This document shows, piece after piece, positions 1-8,594 of a stretch of DNA of 64,000 nucleotides; position 1 is the stretch's first letter; each line of letters begins with the position of its first letter. Below the pieces are notes generated by a model. It did no database searches. It had not been told where the DNA came from and saw nothing but the letters and a program-made list of their open reading frames with translations. The position numbers and the translations under genes were made by a program. The DNA lies in assembly GCF_034259325.1 (NCBI RefSeq), contig NZ_JAXIVS010000003.1, forward strand, positions 1 through 64,000, written 5' to 3'. This DNA is from Hyalangium ruber. GTDB taxonomy: Bacteria; Myxococcota; Myxococcia; Myxococcales; Myxococcaceae.

Positions 1-409
1 GGGTAGCGGTGAGGGTGACGGGCCCACCCGCAGCCACACCGGTGGCCAGGCCCGTGCTGCTCACGGTGGCAAGGTCGGTGTTGCTCGAGGTCCACGTCGC
101 GCTGTTCGTCACGTCGCTCGTGGTGCCATCGCTGTAGCTGCCTTGCGCGGTGAACTGCTGTGTCGAGCCCTGGCGAACCGAAGCCGTCGCGGGGGTGAGC
201 GTGATGGAGGTGAGCACGGGCGGGGGAGCGGTGATGGTGAATTGAGCCGTGCCGCTCACGCCACCCAGGGTAGCGGTGAGGGTGACGGGCCCACCCGCAG
301 CCACACCGGTGGCCAGGCCCGTGCTGCTCACGGTGGCAAGGTCGGTGTTGCTCGAGGTCCACGTCGCGCTGTTCGTCACGTCGCTCGTGGTGCCGTCGCC
401 GTAGGTGCC
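1..409 (-). repeat. 267-bp tandem coding repeat (89-aa Ig-like module)
   Basis: Bases 1-127 are identical to bases 268-394, giving a period of exactly 267 bp (89 codons). Identity breaks only at 128/395 and then decays. The copy at the left edge is incomplete, so the exact match may extend further left. Identity at synonymous positions as well as in protein points to recent duplication or gene conversion between modules. Confidence 0.9.
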
Positions 410-841
410 CTGGGCAGTGAACTGCTGAGTGAGGCCTGCAAGCACGGAGGCGCTGGTGGGTGACACCTGCAGCGAGAGGAGGCGAGCTTCGGTGACCTCG
501 AGGGTTGCCTCGCCCGAGACTCCGTCCGCATTGACTGTGATGGTGGCGCTACCAGGCTTGAGAGCCGTCACTTCGACAGTGCCATCCGGTTGCGGTTGGA
601 CGGAGGCCACTTGAGGAGCAGACGAAGTCCATTGCTGTGAAGTGGAGGCGTCGAGGTCGACGACGCGGCCATCGTCATAGATCCGCTGGGCCTTCGCGGT
701 GGTCTTCGTCCCTGCGGAGATGCGGGTCTCCGCTAGGACGACCTTGATCGAGAAATCGTCTGCTGGCGACGAAGAGCAGTGGCAGCCAGTGACGGCAAGC
801 GTCAAGCAGAGGGCGAGAAGTGAGATCGGCAGGTTTTTCAT
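1..841 (-). CDS. Ig-like (Big_2-type) repeat lipoprotein, C-terminus cut by window edge
   Basis: The reading frame runs without a stop from an ATG at 841 off the left edge, so only the first 280 codons are present. The N-terminus is a lipoprotein signal (MKNLPISLLALCLTLAVTGC) with the lipidated Cys at residue 20. After it come bacterial Ig-like modules of about 89 residues. Each has the Big_2 pattern: an S-V-x-x-G-x-T-Q-Q-F-T-A-Q-G strand, a YxDGTTSDVTN turn, a W-x-S-S core and a G-x-A-T-G-V end. Such proteins are usually exported adhesins or surface stalks. A second in-frame ATG at 862 would add seven residues before the signal peptide; neither start has a clear Shine-Dalgarno sequence. Repeat architecture is clear, ligand unknown. 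Confidence 0.8.
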   Translation of the reverse strand, partial: MKNLPISLLALCLTLAVTGCHCSSSPADDFSIKVVLAETRISAGTKTTAKAQRIYDDGRVVDLDASTSQQWTSSAPQVASVQPQPDGTVEVTALKPGSATITVNADGVSGEATLEVTEARLLSLQVSPTSASVLAGLTQQFTAQGTYGDGTTSDVTNSATWTSSNTDLATVSSTGLATGVAAGGPVTLTATLGGVSGTAQFTITAPPPVLTSITLTPATASVRQGSTQQFTAQGSYSDGTTSDVTNSATWTSSNTDLATVSSTGLATGVAAGGPVTLTAT

Positions 842-1042
842 GCGATGTGGCGCTGAGTTCATGCTGGGGAAAGGCCCAGCCGGCCAGCAACCAGAGGAGG
901 TGCCAGGTCACGTCAGCGCGCGGCCACCCCTACCCAGAATGCCAGGTCATGGCAATTGGACTTTGTGCTTACACAGCGCGGGCTCAGCCCAGGCCCATCC
1001 GATCCACGAACCGCCCCCTCCCCCTCATGACGCGGGCGTCGA

Positions 1043-2482
1043 TCAGTCGTCGAACAGCTGCACCCAGCGCCCGTCGAAGCCACCGTTCGATGACAGGTAC
1101 CACTGGCCCGGCAACCAGAACCCCGCCTCCACACCGTCGGTCGAGTCGACCGTACCGGAGTGGACGAAGTAGTCATGTTGCCACCAGAAGGCATTGGGAG
1201 CGGTGGTGTAACCACTCGCGCTGGCCCGCGTCCGTCCACGGGAATCCGCCATCGTGCTGGCCCACGCGTTGTCATGGAACGCGCCGGAACCACCACCGCC
1301 CGTATCCGACGCGCTGGCATTGAGCTCATAGGTGCCGAAGAACCACTTCTTGGCGGGATAGCCTTCGCGCTCGTCCTCGTTCTCGATGTCCCGGGTGCTG
1401 GCGAAGAAGCGCTGCATGCCGGTGCTGACCTCGGCCAGTCCCGCCTCATTGACGATCGGGCTCTCGAGCCAGAAGTCGATAGGCGCCGTGCTCAGCCAGT
1501 GCGTCGCGTAGCCCCCGAATTGCCAATGCGTCGGCAGAATGTCCGCGATGTCTTGAAGCTCGTACGTCACCCGCTTGACCGAGGGCCAGGTGACGCTGTT
1601 GCCGTTGTCGGAGCGGCTGGCGAGCTGGTCCGCCGTCGCGTAGCTGATGGCCTGCGCCCCCAACGCCGAAACGGCGCTGGCCGAACCCTGCGGCACGAAC
1701 GCGTAGTGAACGTTCTTCTTGCCGCCGTCGTCATTGATGCCGACCTCGGCCTTGGCGCTCAGGGCCATCTGGCTCGCAATCCATGAATAGGGATTGGTCA
1801 CGAAGCGCAGCTCCTGCCCGTGGGCCGCCAGGAGCTTGTCCGACCACTCGGCCTGCCAGATCAGCAGGTGATTGCCGGTAGAGGTCGGCATGAAGTTGAG
1901 CTGGGCACTACCGTAGTGCCGGATCACGTTTCGCTTGTGCTGGGTCACGATGGCATGAGCGACGTACTCACCGCTGCCCGGAGAGCCAACGACGTTCTTG
2001 ACCAGCAACTCCACGCGCTCCCAGTCGTGCAACTGGTAGTCGCCCGCCGCGTTCTTATCGAGCGCGTGATAGATGTGATAGATGAGAACGAGGTTCTTCC
2101 CTCCATCCATGAACTCGATGAGCGACGTGTAGAGGGTGGGACGGATGCGCCAGCGGTCATAGGCGCTCGGGCCCGTGCGCGACGCATTGATGTACTGCTC
2201 GATGTCCTTCCAGTGCAGCTTGTTGTTCGAGAAGTCGCCGTCCTGATCGAAGTTGAAGTTCGTGATCCAATCGTAGCCATGGCGGTTGTCGTTACCGTTG
2301 GCTCGCTTGAGCACGATCGGGGCGTAGTAGTGAAGGTAGGCCTGCCGCTGCTCCTTGCTCAGGGACCATGTCTGCGCATGGGCGGTAGAGGGCAAGCACA
2401 GGCACACAAGGAGGAGCGCGAGCGCGCCGAAAATGCCGACCCCTCGCAGCGTTGCGGATGGGTTCACTGGGTTCGCGAGCAT
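1043..2482 (-). CDS. secreted protein of unknown function
   Basis: A 479-aa product with a signal peptide (MLANPVNPSATLRGVGIFGA, then a long hydrophobic stretch ending AHAQ). I prefer the ATG at 2482 over the longer frame starting at 2686, because the extension has no signal character and runs into the divergent methyltransferase gene. The mature protein begins with an aromatic segment (LHYYAPIVLKR) and a conserved-looking DWITNFNFDQDGDF patch. Around residue 160 it has an LHDWERVELLV motif that recalls the HDWE/GDWE centre of Vps62-like and NPP1-like proteins, but the flanks do not convince me. There is one probable export signal and no other membrane helix. Function not assigned. Confidence 0.65.
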   Translation of the reverse strand: MLANPVNPSATLRGVGIFGALALLLVCLCLPSTAHAQTWSLSKEQRQAYLHYYAPIVLKRANGNDNRHGYDWITNFNFDQDGDFSNNKLHWKDIEQYINASRTGPSAYDRWRIRPTLYTSLIEFMDGGKNLVLIYHIYHALDKNAAGDYQLHDWERVELLVKNVVGSPGSGEYVAHAIVTQHKRNVIRHYGSAQLNFMPTSTGNHLLIWQAEWSDKLLAAHGQELRFVTNPYSWIASQMALSAKAEVGINDDGGKKNVHYAFVPQGSASAVSALGAQAISYATADQLASRSDNGNSVTWPSVKRVTYELQDIADILPTHWQFGGYATHWLSTAPIDFWLESPIVNEAGLAEVSTGMQRFFASTRDIENEDEREGYPAKKWFFGTYELNASASDTGGGGSGAFHDNAWASTMADSRGRTRASASGYTTAPNAFWWQHDYFVHSGTVDSTDGVEAGFWLPGQWYLSSNGGFDGRWVQLFDD

Positions 2483-2623
2483 GGCGCCGGAGGGAAGCAC
2501 AGAGCTCTCGGAGGCGTCAACCCGACATACGAGCAATAGCTGATATTCGAGAAATTGAACCCTGGCGTATCGCCTGGACTCGCGCCCTGATGAGCGCTCC
2601 AACTCCCACCCGAGGGACAACCG

Positions 2624-3247
2624 ATGAATGAGAAAGTGACGGCGGTGCTCGACGCTTATCACGCGCGCATGCGCGCGGAAGAGCAACGCATGAGTGAGGC
2701 ACCGCCGACAGGCGGCTCGGGTGATTGGCGCGACCAGGTCCTGCTCGCCGTCGGGCCGGACACAGGCAAGCTGATCAACATCCTCGTGCGGAGCCTGAAG
2801 GCCCCCAACATCCTGGAGCTCGGCACTTCCTACGGTTACTCCGGGATCTGGCTGGCGGAAGCCGCGCAGGCGACGGGCGGCCGGCTGACCACCGTGGAGC
2901 TGCAGGACTACAAAACGGCCTATGCGCGCGACATGGCGACGAAGGCGGGCCTGGCCGACAGCATCGACTTCAAAGTGGGCGACGCGTTGCAGGTGATCGC
3001 CGACTTGCCGTTCAAGCTCGACTTCGTGCTCGTGGACCTCTGGAAGAACCTCTACGAGCCGTGCCTCGAGGCGTTCTACCCCAAGCTCAATCCGGGAGCG
3101 ATCATCGTCGCCGACAACATGCTCCGGCCAGGCGGCGAAGAGGTGAAACGCTATGGCAGGGCCGTGCGCGCCAAGCCCGGAATGACAAGCGTCATGCTCC
3201 CGGTGGGGTCTGGTTTGGAGATCAGTCGGTTCGAGCCGAACCCGTGA
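2624..3247 (+). CDS. SAM-dependent O-methyltransferase (class I fold)
   Basis: A 207-aa cytoplasmic protein. The SAM-binding motif I is ILELGTSYGYSGIWLA (about residues 65-80), followed by the acidic motif TTVELQ, a GDALQVI motif and the LDFVLVDLWKN strand typical of caffeoyl-CoA/catechol-type O-methyltransferases. Length and order match that family. The ATG at 2624 is preceded by GAGGGA at suitable spacing. It stands alone, divergent from the secreted protein and convergent with the Cys-rich peptide gene. The substrate cannot be told from sequence. Confidence 0.85.
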   Translation: MNEKVTAVLDAYHARMRAEEQRMSEAPPTGGSGDWRDQVLLAVGPDTGKLINILVRSLKAPNILELGTSYGYSGIWLAEAAQATGGRLTTVELQDYKTAYARDMATKAGLADSIDFKVGDALQVIADLPFKLDFVLVDLWKNLYEPCLEAFYPKLNPGAIIVADNMLRPGGEEVKRYGRAVRAKPGMTSVMLPVGSGLEISRFEPNP

Positions 3248-3262
3248 AGCGGGAACGAGGCG

Positions 3263-3288
3263 CCCCTGGGGATGAGTCTCCCCAGGGG
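3263..3288. terminator. bidirectional terminator hairpin
   Basis: A perfect 10-bp stem, CCCCTGGGGA / TCCCCAGGGG, with a 6-nt loop sits between the convergent methyltransferase (stop at 3247) and the Cys-rich secreted protein gene (stop at 3299). There is no strong T-tract on either side. Confidence 0.6.
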
Positions 3289-3298
3289 TGCCGCGGGC

Positions 3299-3640
3299 TC
3301 AGCAACCTTCGGCAGCGCCGCTCTCGGTCGAGGGCTGGAACGAGGCCTGCTGCGAGGAAGTCTGCTCACCCTGGGGAGCGCAGATGAGCAGGGCTTCGGA
3401 GTGGCTCACGCGCTCGGTGGAGGCCTGCACCTCCTCCTGCGGGGGAGCGACGGGAATGGGGTACTTCCCACCGCAACCATTGTAGAGGTAGCAGTCGTAC
3501 TCGAAGGTACCGAGGGTGCAAGGACCACAAACGCCATACGAGCAGTAGGTGCGACACGAGGGCGAGGCCTCAGCGGCGGGCGCAAACCCCAGCGCGAGCA
3601 ACATCGTCGTCATGAGTCCTGCAAAGACATTCCGAGTCAT
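3299..3640 (-). CDS. small Cys-rich secreted protein
   Basis: A 113-aa product with a signal peptide (MTRNVFAGLMTTMLLALGFA, cleavage near EAS-P). A Cys/Tyr-rich core follows (SCRTYCSYGVCGPCTLG, then DCYLYNGCGGKYP), holding seven Cys in about 40 residues, with two more in a polar Gln/Ser-rich tail. The ATG at 3640 is chosen because AAAGGA lies 8 nt upstream; a frame extension to 3658 adds only six residues. The paired Cys suggest a disulfide-stabilised exported peptide. Short Cys-rich secreted proteins of this kind are common and mostly uncharacterised in myxobacteria. Confidence 0.65.
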   Translation of the reverse strand: MTRNVFAGLMTTMLLALGFAPAAEASPSCRTYCSYGVCGPCTLGTFEYDCYLYNGCGGKYPIPVAPPQEEVQASTERVSHSEALLICAPQGEQTSSQQASFQPSTESGAAEGC

Positions 3641-3762
3641 GTGTAGGGTCCTTTCCATGCGGAAGGGACACCGCGCCCCCTCGCAACGCCCATTTTACCC
3701 CAGGTGAACCCCGGCTTTTGGCATCTTTTCGCCTTTTCCTGCTAACGGCGATCTGGACCTCG

Positions 3763-4167
3763 TCATTGTCGCGCGGCACCTCGCGCCGTCCGCTTCTTCG
3801 CGTCCTTCCCATCGAAGCGATCCCGAGCGGCCTGGATCTCCTCGCGATGCGTCTCGGCCCACGCCGACAGGGCTCGGACTGGCTCCTGGAGCGTCTGTCC
3901 GAGCGGCGTGAGGGCGTAGTCCACCCGGGGGGGGATGGTGGGGAACACCGTGCGCGTGACGAGCCCATCGCGTTCGAGGCCGCGCAGGGTGAGGGTCAGC
4001 ATGCGCTGTGAGATGCCCTCGATGGAGCGCTTGAGCTCGGTGAAGCGCAGAGGCCCCTCGCCCAGCAGGCTCACGACGAGTACGCTCCACTTGTCCCCGA
4101 CGAGCTTGAGCACCTCGCGCGCGGCGAGGCAGCCCGACTCCGTGTGACGGATGTGCCTTGGTGACAT
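3763..4167 (-). CDS. HxlR-family winged-helix transcriptional regulator
   Basis: A 134-aa protein with the HxlR signature: an N-terminal Cys (SGCLAAREVLKLVGDKWSV), the recognition-helix segment (LRFTELKRSIEGISQRMLT) and the wing (LERDGLVTRTVFPTIPPRV-Y-LT). HxlR proteins are small dimeric regulators that often sense quinones, aldehydes or oxidants through the N-terminal Cys and repress a divergent redox gene. AAGGAGG precedes the ATG. It is divergent from the DoxX gene, with an inverted repeat between them, so that gene is the likely target. The tail (KKRTARGAARQ) is basic. Confidence 0.88.
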   Translation of the reverse strand: MSPRHIRHTESGCLAAREVLKLVGDKWSVLVVSLLGEGPLRFTELKRSIEGISQRMLTLTLRGLERDGLVTRTVFPTIPPRVDYALTPLGQTLQEPVRALSAWAETHREEIQAARDRFDGKDAKKRTARGAARQ

Positions 4168-4222
4168 GCGTGTGCCTCCTTGCGCGGTTATGTGGTTCTC
4201 TTTATTAGCTTAGGCACAAAGA

Positions 4223-4245
4223 GTAACTGGCATCCCGCCAGTAAC
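4223..4245. promoter_or_regulatory. candidate HxlR operator
   Basis: GTAACTGGC at 4223-4231 and GCCAGTAAC at 4237-4245 form an inverted repeat with eight of nine bases paired, in the 99-bp divergent region between the HxlR and DoxX genes. The position suits autoregulation plus control of doxX. No binding evidence; inference from symmetry and location. Confidence 0.45.
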
Positions 4246-4266
4246 CAAGTGCTCCGGAGTTCGCCC

Positions 4267-4701
4267 ATGTCCAACGCCGCCGCTCCCACCTTCACCTCCG
4301 CCCAGCGTCCCAGCCGTGGGCTCCACATCGGCCTCTGGGTCTCCCAGGTTCTCCTCGCGCTCGTGTTCGCGATGGCAGGCCTCACGAAGCTCATCACCCC
4401 CGCCGCGGAGCTGGCGAAGGCGACCGGAGCGATCGTGCCCCCGGTGGAGCTGGTGCGCTTCATTGGCGTGTCCGAGATCGCTGGGACTCTGGGGTTGATT
4501 CTTCCCTCGCTCACCCGCATCCGGCCAGGCCTCACCCCGCTCGCGGCGGCCGCGCTCACCGTGGTGATGGTGCTCGCCGCTGGCTACCACCTCATTCGCG
4601 GGGAGTTTTCGTCGGTGCCGGCCAACGTCATCATCGGCGCCCTGGCTGTCTTCGTCGCTTGGGGCCGCTTCAAGAAGGCGCCCATCACGCCGCGCGGCTG
4701 A
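4267..4701 (+). CDS. DoxX-like inner-membrane protein
   Basis: A 144-aa protein with four predicted membrane helices. The first (VSQVLLALVFAMAGLTKL) carries the DoxX-type A-G-x-x-K-L end, followed by the FIGVSEIAGTLGLILP segment characteristic of DoxX_2 proteins. The family is linked to respiratory or thiol-redox functions, mostly without defined reactions. The ATG at 4267 (MSNAAAP) is used; the frame extends to 4180 but that would include the operator region. Paired divergently with the HxlR regulator. Confidence 0.8.
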   Translation: MSNAAAPTFTSAQRPSRGLHIGLWVSQVLLALVFAMAGLTKLITPAAELAKATGAIVPPVELVRFIGVSEIAGTLGLILPSLTRIRPGLTPLAAAALTVVMVLAAGYHLIRGEFSSVPANVIIGALAVFVAWGRFKKAPITPRG

Positions 4702-4711
4702 GACACATCTC

Positions 4712-5659
4712 TCATCGCGCCGGGCTCATCTCTCCCGTCTTCAAGCGCGGACGCGGGCGCAGAAGGCCCCGCGCGCTGACGATGAGGATCCCCATCAGGA
4801 CCAGCCCGGCGCCCACGGCGAAGAAGACGTCCGCCCGCTCGCGCAGCACCAGGATCCCCGCGGTGACACCGAACAGGGGCGTCATGAACGAGAACACCGA
4901 CAGGCTGGAGGCGAGGTAGCGCCGCAGGAGCCAGAACCAGGCGAGATAGCTCGCGAAGGACACCACGACGCCCTGGAAGAGCAAGCTCGCCCATGCCACG
5001 CCCGTCAGCGACACCTGGCCCATCTGCCCCGTGAGGAGCCCCACCGGCAGCAGCAACGCGAAGGCGCCCAGCAACTGGTAGAGCAACGTCTGGGTGGGCC
5101 GCGCCTCGGAGAGCGACGAGAAGCGCACCACCACCGTGGTGGCGCCCCATGCCAGCGCCGCCAGCAGGCCCAGGGTATCGCCCCACAGCATCCCCGGGCT
5201 CACTCCTCCCTGGAGCCAGCCGCCACCAAACGCCAGCACGATGCCCGCGAACGCCACCCCGATGCCCACCCACTGCAAGCGCCGCAGCCGCTCGGAGGGC
5301 ACGAGCCAGTGCAGCCCCAGCGCCGTGAAGACGGGCGAGGTGTAGAGGAAGACGGCGATGTGCGAGGCGTGGGTGTGGCGCAGGCCCTCGCCAACGAAGA
5401 GGAACTCGGCGGCGAAGAGCACGCCCGCCAGCAGGCCGGGACGCCAGGTGCCGTCGCGGAAGGACAGTCGCTCGCCACGGAACCAGCAGAGCAGCCCCAC
5501 GAGCAGCGCGCTGATGCCTGAGCGCAGCGCCACCTGCACCAGGGGCGGCATGTCGGGCGCGGCCAGCTTGATGGCCACCTGCTGCGTGCCCCAGATGGCG
5601 CACAGCAACAGCATCGTCGCGAGCGCGAACCCGTCAACCGGTTTCCGGGAAGTGTTCAT
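4712..5659 (-). CDS. EamA-family (DMT superfamily) exporter
   Basis: A 315-aa polytopic protein with about ten helices in two EamA halves. The first half has the typical start (ATMLLLCAIWGTQQVAIKLA, then PPLVQVALRSGISALL). The second half includes WGATTVVVRFSSLSE and ends FFAVGAGLVLMGILIV. Family members export amino acids, metabolites or drugs. The start is set at the ATG at 5659 (MNTSRK), with an alternative ATG at 5668. It is divergent from an AraC-type regulator that probably controls it, and convergent with the DoxX gene. Confidence 0.85.
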   Translation of the reverse strand: MNTSRKPVDGFALATMLLLCAIWGTQQVAIKLAAPDMPPLVQVALRSGISALLVGLLCWFRGERLSFRDGTWRPGLLAGVLFAAEFLFVGEGLRHTHASHIAVFLYTSPVFTALGLHWLVPSERLRRLQWVGIGVAFAGIVLAFGGGWLQGGVSPGMLWGDTLGLLAALAWGATTVVVRFSSLSEARPTQTLLYQLLGAFALLLPVGLLTGQMGQVSLTGVAWASLLFQGVVVSFASYLAWFWLLRRYLASSLSVFSFMTPLFGVTAGILVLRERADVFFAVGAGLVLMGILIVSARGLLRPRPRLKTGEMSPAR

Positions 5660-5680
5660 GCCACCCATATGCGCATGACG

Positions 5681-5705
5681 GGACTCGTTGATATAGCGAG
5701 AGTCC
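5681..5705. promoter_or_regulatory. inverted repeat between EamA and AraC genes
   Basis: GGACTC (5681-5686) and GAGTCC (5700-5705) flank an AT-rich GTTGATATAGCGA core. The 70-bp divergent spacer is otherwise GC-rich. This could be the AraC-type regulator's site, with the TATATC on the minus strand serving as a -10 element for the exporter. Confidence 0.35.
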
Positions 5706-5729
5706 GACAATCCGTGCCGAGAACCCGTC

Positions 5730-6515
5730 ATGGCGAAGCAACTGCAAGTTCCTTTCACCACCAAGCTCCCCTACCCCGTGTACTTCCGCACGGCCAGCCT
5801 GACGGAGGAGGCCTCGTACCCCCGGCACCGTCATCCCTGGGGCGAGTTCGTCTACGCCTTCAGCGGGGTGATGGAGCTCAAACTCGCCGACAGCCACTAC
5901 CTCGCACCGCCGCAGTACGGAATCTGGCTGCCTCCTGGCGTCGAGCACCGTGGCATGAATCGTTATGAGGCGAGCCACTGCTCGCTCTACCTCGCCCCGG
6001 AGCGCTGCCGCGCCCTGCCGAAGACGACGTGCGCACTGGCGGTGAGCCCGCTGGTCAAGGCGCTCCTCGAGCACCTGCGCATGCACCGCGTGGACCAGCC
6101 CCGCACGAGCGCCGACCGACGGCTCCTTCAGGTGCTCATCGACCAGTTGGTCCTCGCCCCTCCCCAGGGCAGCTACCTGCCCATGTCCGATGATCCGCTG
6201 CTGCGCCCCGTGCTGACGGCCCTGGAGAAGAACCCGGCGGATGAGCGCTCCGTGGCGCAGTGGGCGCGACAGGTACACACCACGGAGCGCACGCTCGAGC
6301 GCCGCTGCCAGCAGCACCTGGGCCTGTCCTTCACGGACTGGCGCCAGCGGCTCCGCGTCGTCAAGGCGCTGGCCATGCTCGAGACGGGCCGCTCGGTGGA
6401 GGCCATCGGGCTCGACCTGGGCTACAGCAGTGCCTCCGCCTTCATCGCGATGTTCCGCAGAATGACGGGCACCACGCCGGACAAGGTGCGCAGCCAGGGC
6501 TTCGCGGCTTCCTGA
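5730..6515 (+). CDS. AraC-family regulator with cupin sensor domain
   Basis: A 261-aa protein. Residues about 10-90 form a cupin-type AraC ligand pocket (RHRHPWGEFVYAFSGVMEL, then PPQYGIWLPPGVEHRG). The C-terminal 100 residues carry the paired helix-turn-helix (ADERSVAQWARQVHTTERTL and IGLDLGYSSASAFIAMFRRM, then GTTPDKVR). The likely target is the divergent EamA exporter gene. It ends 2 bp from the stop of the convergent LysR gene, leaving no room for a conventional terminator. Confidence 0.9.
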   Translation: MAKQLQVPFTTKLPYPVYFRTASLTEEASYPRHRHPWGEFVYAFSGVMELKLADSHYLAPPQYGIWLPPGVEHRGMNRYEASHCSLYLAPERCRALPKTTCALAVSPLVKALLEHLRMHRVDQPRTSADRRLLQVLIDQLVLAPPQGSYLPMSDDPLLRPVLTALEKNPADERSVAQWARQVHTTERTLERRCQQHLGLSFTDWRQRLRVVKALAMLETGRSVEAIGLDLGYSSASAFIAMFRRMTGTTPDKVRSQGFAAS

Positions 6516-6517
6516 AG

Positions 6518-7438
6518 TCAGTCAGAGGACGCGGCGCCGCGCCCCGGCATCACCTCGCGCGCCACGTCCACGAAGGCACGGAAGGCGGGCGACACCTGCG
6601 CGCGGCTGGGGAAGTACAGGAAGAATCCGTCCACCAGCGCCGCATAGGGCTCCAGCACCAGACGCAGGGTCCCTCGCTTCAATTGCTGCGCCACATCGGG
6701 CTCGAACGCGTACATGAGCCCCATGCCCGCCTCGGCCATGGCCCGCATCACCACCGCGTCGTTGGTGACGAGCGGGCCATGCACCGGGAGGCGCCAGCTC
6801 TTCTGCCCGCGCTCCAGCTCCCACTGGTAGAGCGCTCCCGTCGTCGCCGACCGGATACATAAGCAGTCGTGCGTGAGCAGGTCCTTCGGCCGCTCGGGTG
6901 TCCCCCGGCGCTTGAGGTACGAGGGCGCCGCCGCCACGACGAAGCGGAACGCCCCCGACAGCCGTACCTGCACCATGTCGCGCTCGATGGTCTCCGACAT
7001 GCGGATGCCCGCGTCCAGCTCCTCCGCCACGATGTCCACCATCCGGTCCTCGACTCGGAGGTCCACTTCCGCCTTCGGGTAGCGGCTGAGGAAGCGCGTC
7101 AGGATCGGCGTGACGACGGGGTGGATGGCGACCGTGGGAACGGAGAGCCGGACCCGGCCCGTCACCTCGCCCGGCTGGGCCGCGGCCGTCTTCAGCGCCT
7201 CGAGCGCCTGGTCGACGGACGGCCCAGCGGACTCCAGCAGGCGGCGGCCCGCGTCGGTGAGCGCCACACTTCGGGTGGTGCGGGTCAGCAGGGGCACGCC
7301 GAGCCGCGCCTCCAGCTGGCGGACGGACTGGCTCAACGCGGAGGAGGAGACGCCGAGGTCGGCTGCCGCCGCCGCGAAGCTGCGCCTGCGGCCCACGGCC
7401 AGGAAAGCGTTCAGGGCGTTGAGCGGAGTGAAGGCCAT
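6518..7438 (-). CDS. LysR-family transcriptional regulator
   Basis: A 306-aa protein of normal family length. The N-terminal winged HTH reads LNAFLAVGRRRSFAAAAADL-G-VSSSALSQSVRQLEARLGV, followed by LLTRTTRSVALTDAG. The substrate-binding domain begins VTGRVRLSVPTVAIHPVV. The subgroup resembles regulators that sit next to short- or medium-chain dehydrogenases. It is divergent from the zinc alcohol dehydrogenase at 7548, its likely target, with a 109-bp intergenic region that is AT-richer than its surroundings. Confidence 0.92.
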   Translation of the reverse strand: MAFTPLNALNAFLAVGRRRSFAAAAADLGVSSSALSQSVRQLEARLGVPLLTRTTRSVALTDAGRRLLESAGPSVDQALEALKTAAAQPGEVTGRVRLSVPTVAIHPVVTPILTRFLSRYPKAEVDLRVEDRMVDIVAEELDAGIRMSETIERDMVQVRLSGAFRFVVAAAPSYLKRRGTPERPKDLLTHDCLCIRSATTGALYQWELERGQKSWRLPVHGPLVTNDAVVMRAMAEAGMGLMYAFEPDVAQQLKRGTLRLVLEPYAALVDGFFLYFPSRAQVSPAFRAFVDVAREVMPGRGAASSD

Positions 7439-7547
7439 TCTGAAGATTTCCTACATACCGCGTGCTGATTCCATTTGTTTCGCGCGGCTGGGGTGGACCG
7501 CATCATTGCCTCCACTGCGTAGAAACACCACCCCAGGAGACACCTTC

Positions 7548-8594
7548 ATGATTTCGGCTCGCGGTTATGCCGCCAAGGATTCGAAGTCCCCCCTCGCCCC
7601 TTTCCAGTTCGAGCGCCGGGAGCCCGGCGAGCGCGACGTGCAGATGGAGGTCCTCTACTGCGGCATCTGCCACTCGGACCTCCACCAGGCTCGCGATGAG
7701 TGGGGCGGCGCGCTGTTCCCCATGGTGCCGGGGCACGAGATCGTCGGTCGCGTGGTCCGCACCGGCAGCGGGGTGAAGAAGTTCAAGGCAGGCGACCTCG
7801 TCGGGGTCGGCTGCATGGTCGACTCGTGCCGCACGTGCTCCAGCTGCAAGGAAGGCCTCGAGCAGTACTGCGAGGCTGGCAACATCCCCACCTACAACGG
7901 CCGGGAGAAGGACGGGAAGACGCTCACCCAGGGCGGCTACTCCGACACCCTCGTGGTGGATGAGGACTTCGTCCTCAAGGTCCCCGCGAACCTGGACCCG
8001 GCGAGCGCCGCCCCGCTGCTGTGCGCTGGCATCACCACGTACTCACCGCTCAAGCACTGGAAGGTCGGTCCGGGTCAGAAGGTCGGCGTGGTGGGCCTGG
8101 GCGGGCTCGGCCACATGGGCGTGAAGCTCGCGCGTGCCATGGGTGCGCATGTCATCGTGTTCAGCCGCACCGACAAGAAGAAGGAAGATGCGCTGCGGCT
8201 CGGAGCCCACGAGGTGGTGTCGTCCTCGAACAAGCAGGAGATGGCCGCGCACAAGGGCAAGCTCGACCTCATCCTCGATACCGTCTCGGCCCAGCATGAC
8301 GTGAACGACTACCTGTCGCTCCTGCGCCGGGATGGACACATGGTGCTGGTGGGTGCCCCCGAGAAGCCTCTTGAGCTGCGCGCGTTCTCCGTCATTCCCC
8401 AGCGCCGGAGCTTCTCCGGCTCGATGATTGGCGGCATCCAGGAGACGCAGGAGATGCTCGACTTCTGCGGGCAGCATGGGATCGTCTCAGACATCGAGCT
8501 GATCCCCATCCAGCAGGTCAATGACGCCTACGAGCGGATGCTGAAGGGCGATGTGAAGTACCGCTTCGTCATCGACCTCAAGAGCCTGCGGTAG
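7548..8594 (+). CDS. zinc-dependent NAD(P) alcohol/aldehyde dehydrogenase (YahK/CAD type)
   Basis: A 348-aa MDR-family enzyme. Catalytic zinc ligands lie in YCGICHSDLH and PGHEIVG. The structural zinc loop is GCMVDSCRTCSSCKEGLEQYC-like, with four Cys. The cofactor site is VGLGGLGHMGVKLARAMG, and a following SRTDKKKEDA segment suggests NADPH preference. Such enzymes reduce broad aldehydes to alcohols. The ATG at 7548 has AGGAG at good spacing; the long frame upstream (from 7110) is antisense to the LysR gene and is not coding. Likely controlled by the divergent LysR regulator. Confidence 0.92.
   Translation: MISARGYAAKDSKSPLAPFQFERREPGERDVQMEVLYCGICHSDLHQARDEWGGALFPMVPGHEIVGRVVRTGSGVKKFKAGDLVGVGCMVDSCRTCSSCKEGLEQYCEAGNIPTYNGREKDGKTLTQGGYSDTLVVDEDFVLKVPANLDPASAAPLLCAGITTYSPLKHWKVGPGQKVGVVGLGGLGHMGVKLARAMGAHVIVFSRTDKKKEDALRLGAHEVVSSSNKQEMAAHKGKLDLILDTVSAQHDVNDYLSLLRRDGHMVLVGAPEKPLELRAFSVIPQRRSFSGSMIGGIQETQEMLDFCGQHGIVSDIELIPIQQVNDAYERMLKGDVKYRFVIDLKSLR

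Noticed and set aside
3272-3646. Open frame of 124 codons on the + strand
   Set aside because: Antisense to the Cys-rich secreted protein, which has a signal peptide and a good ribosome site; the + frame has no features.
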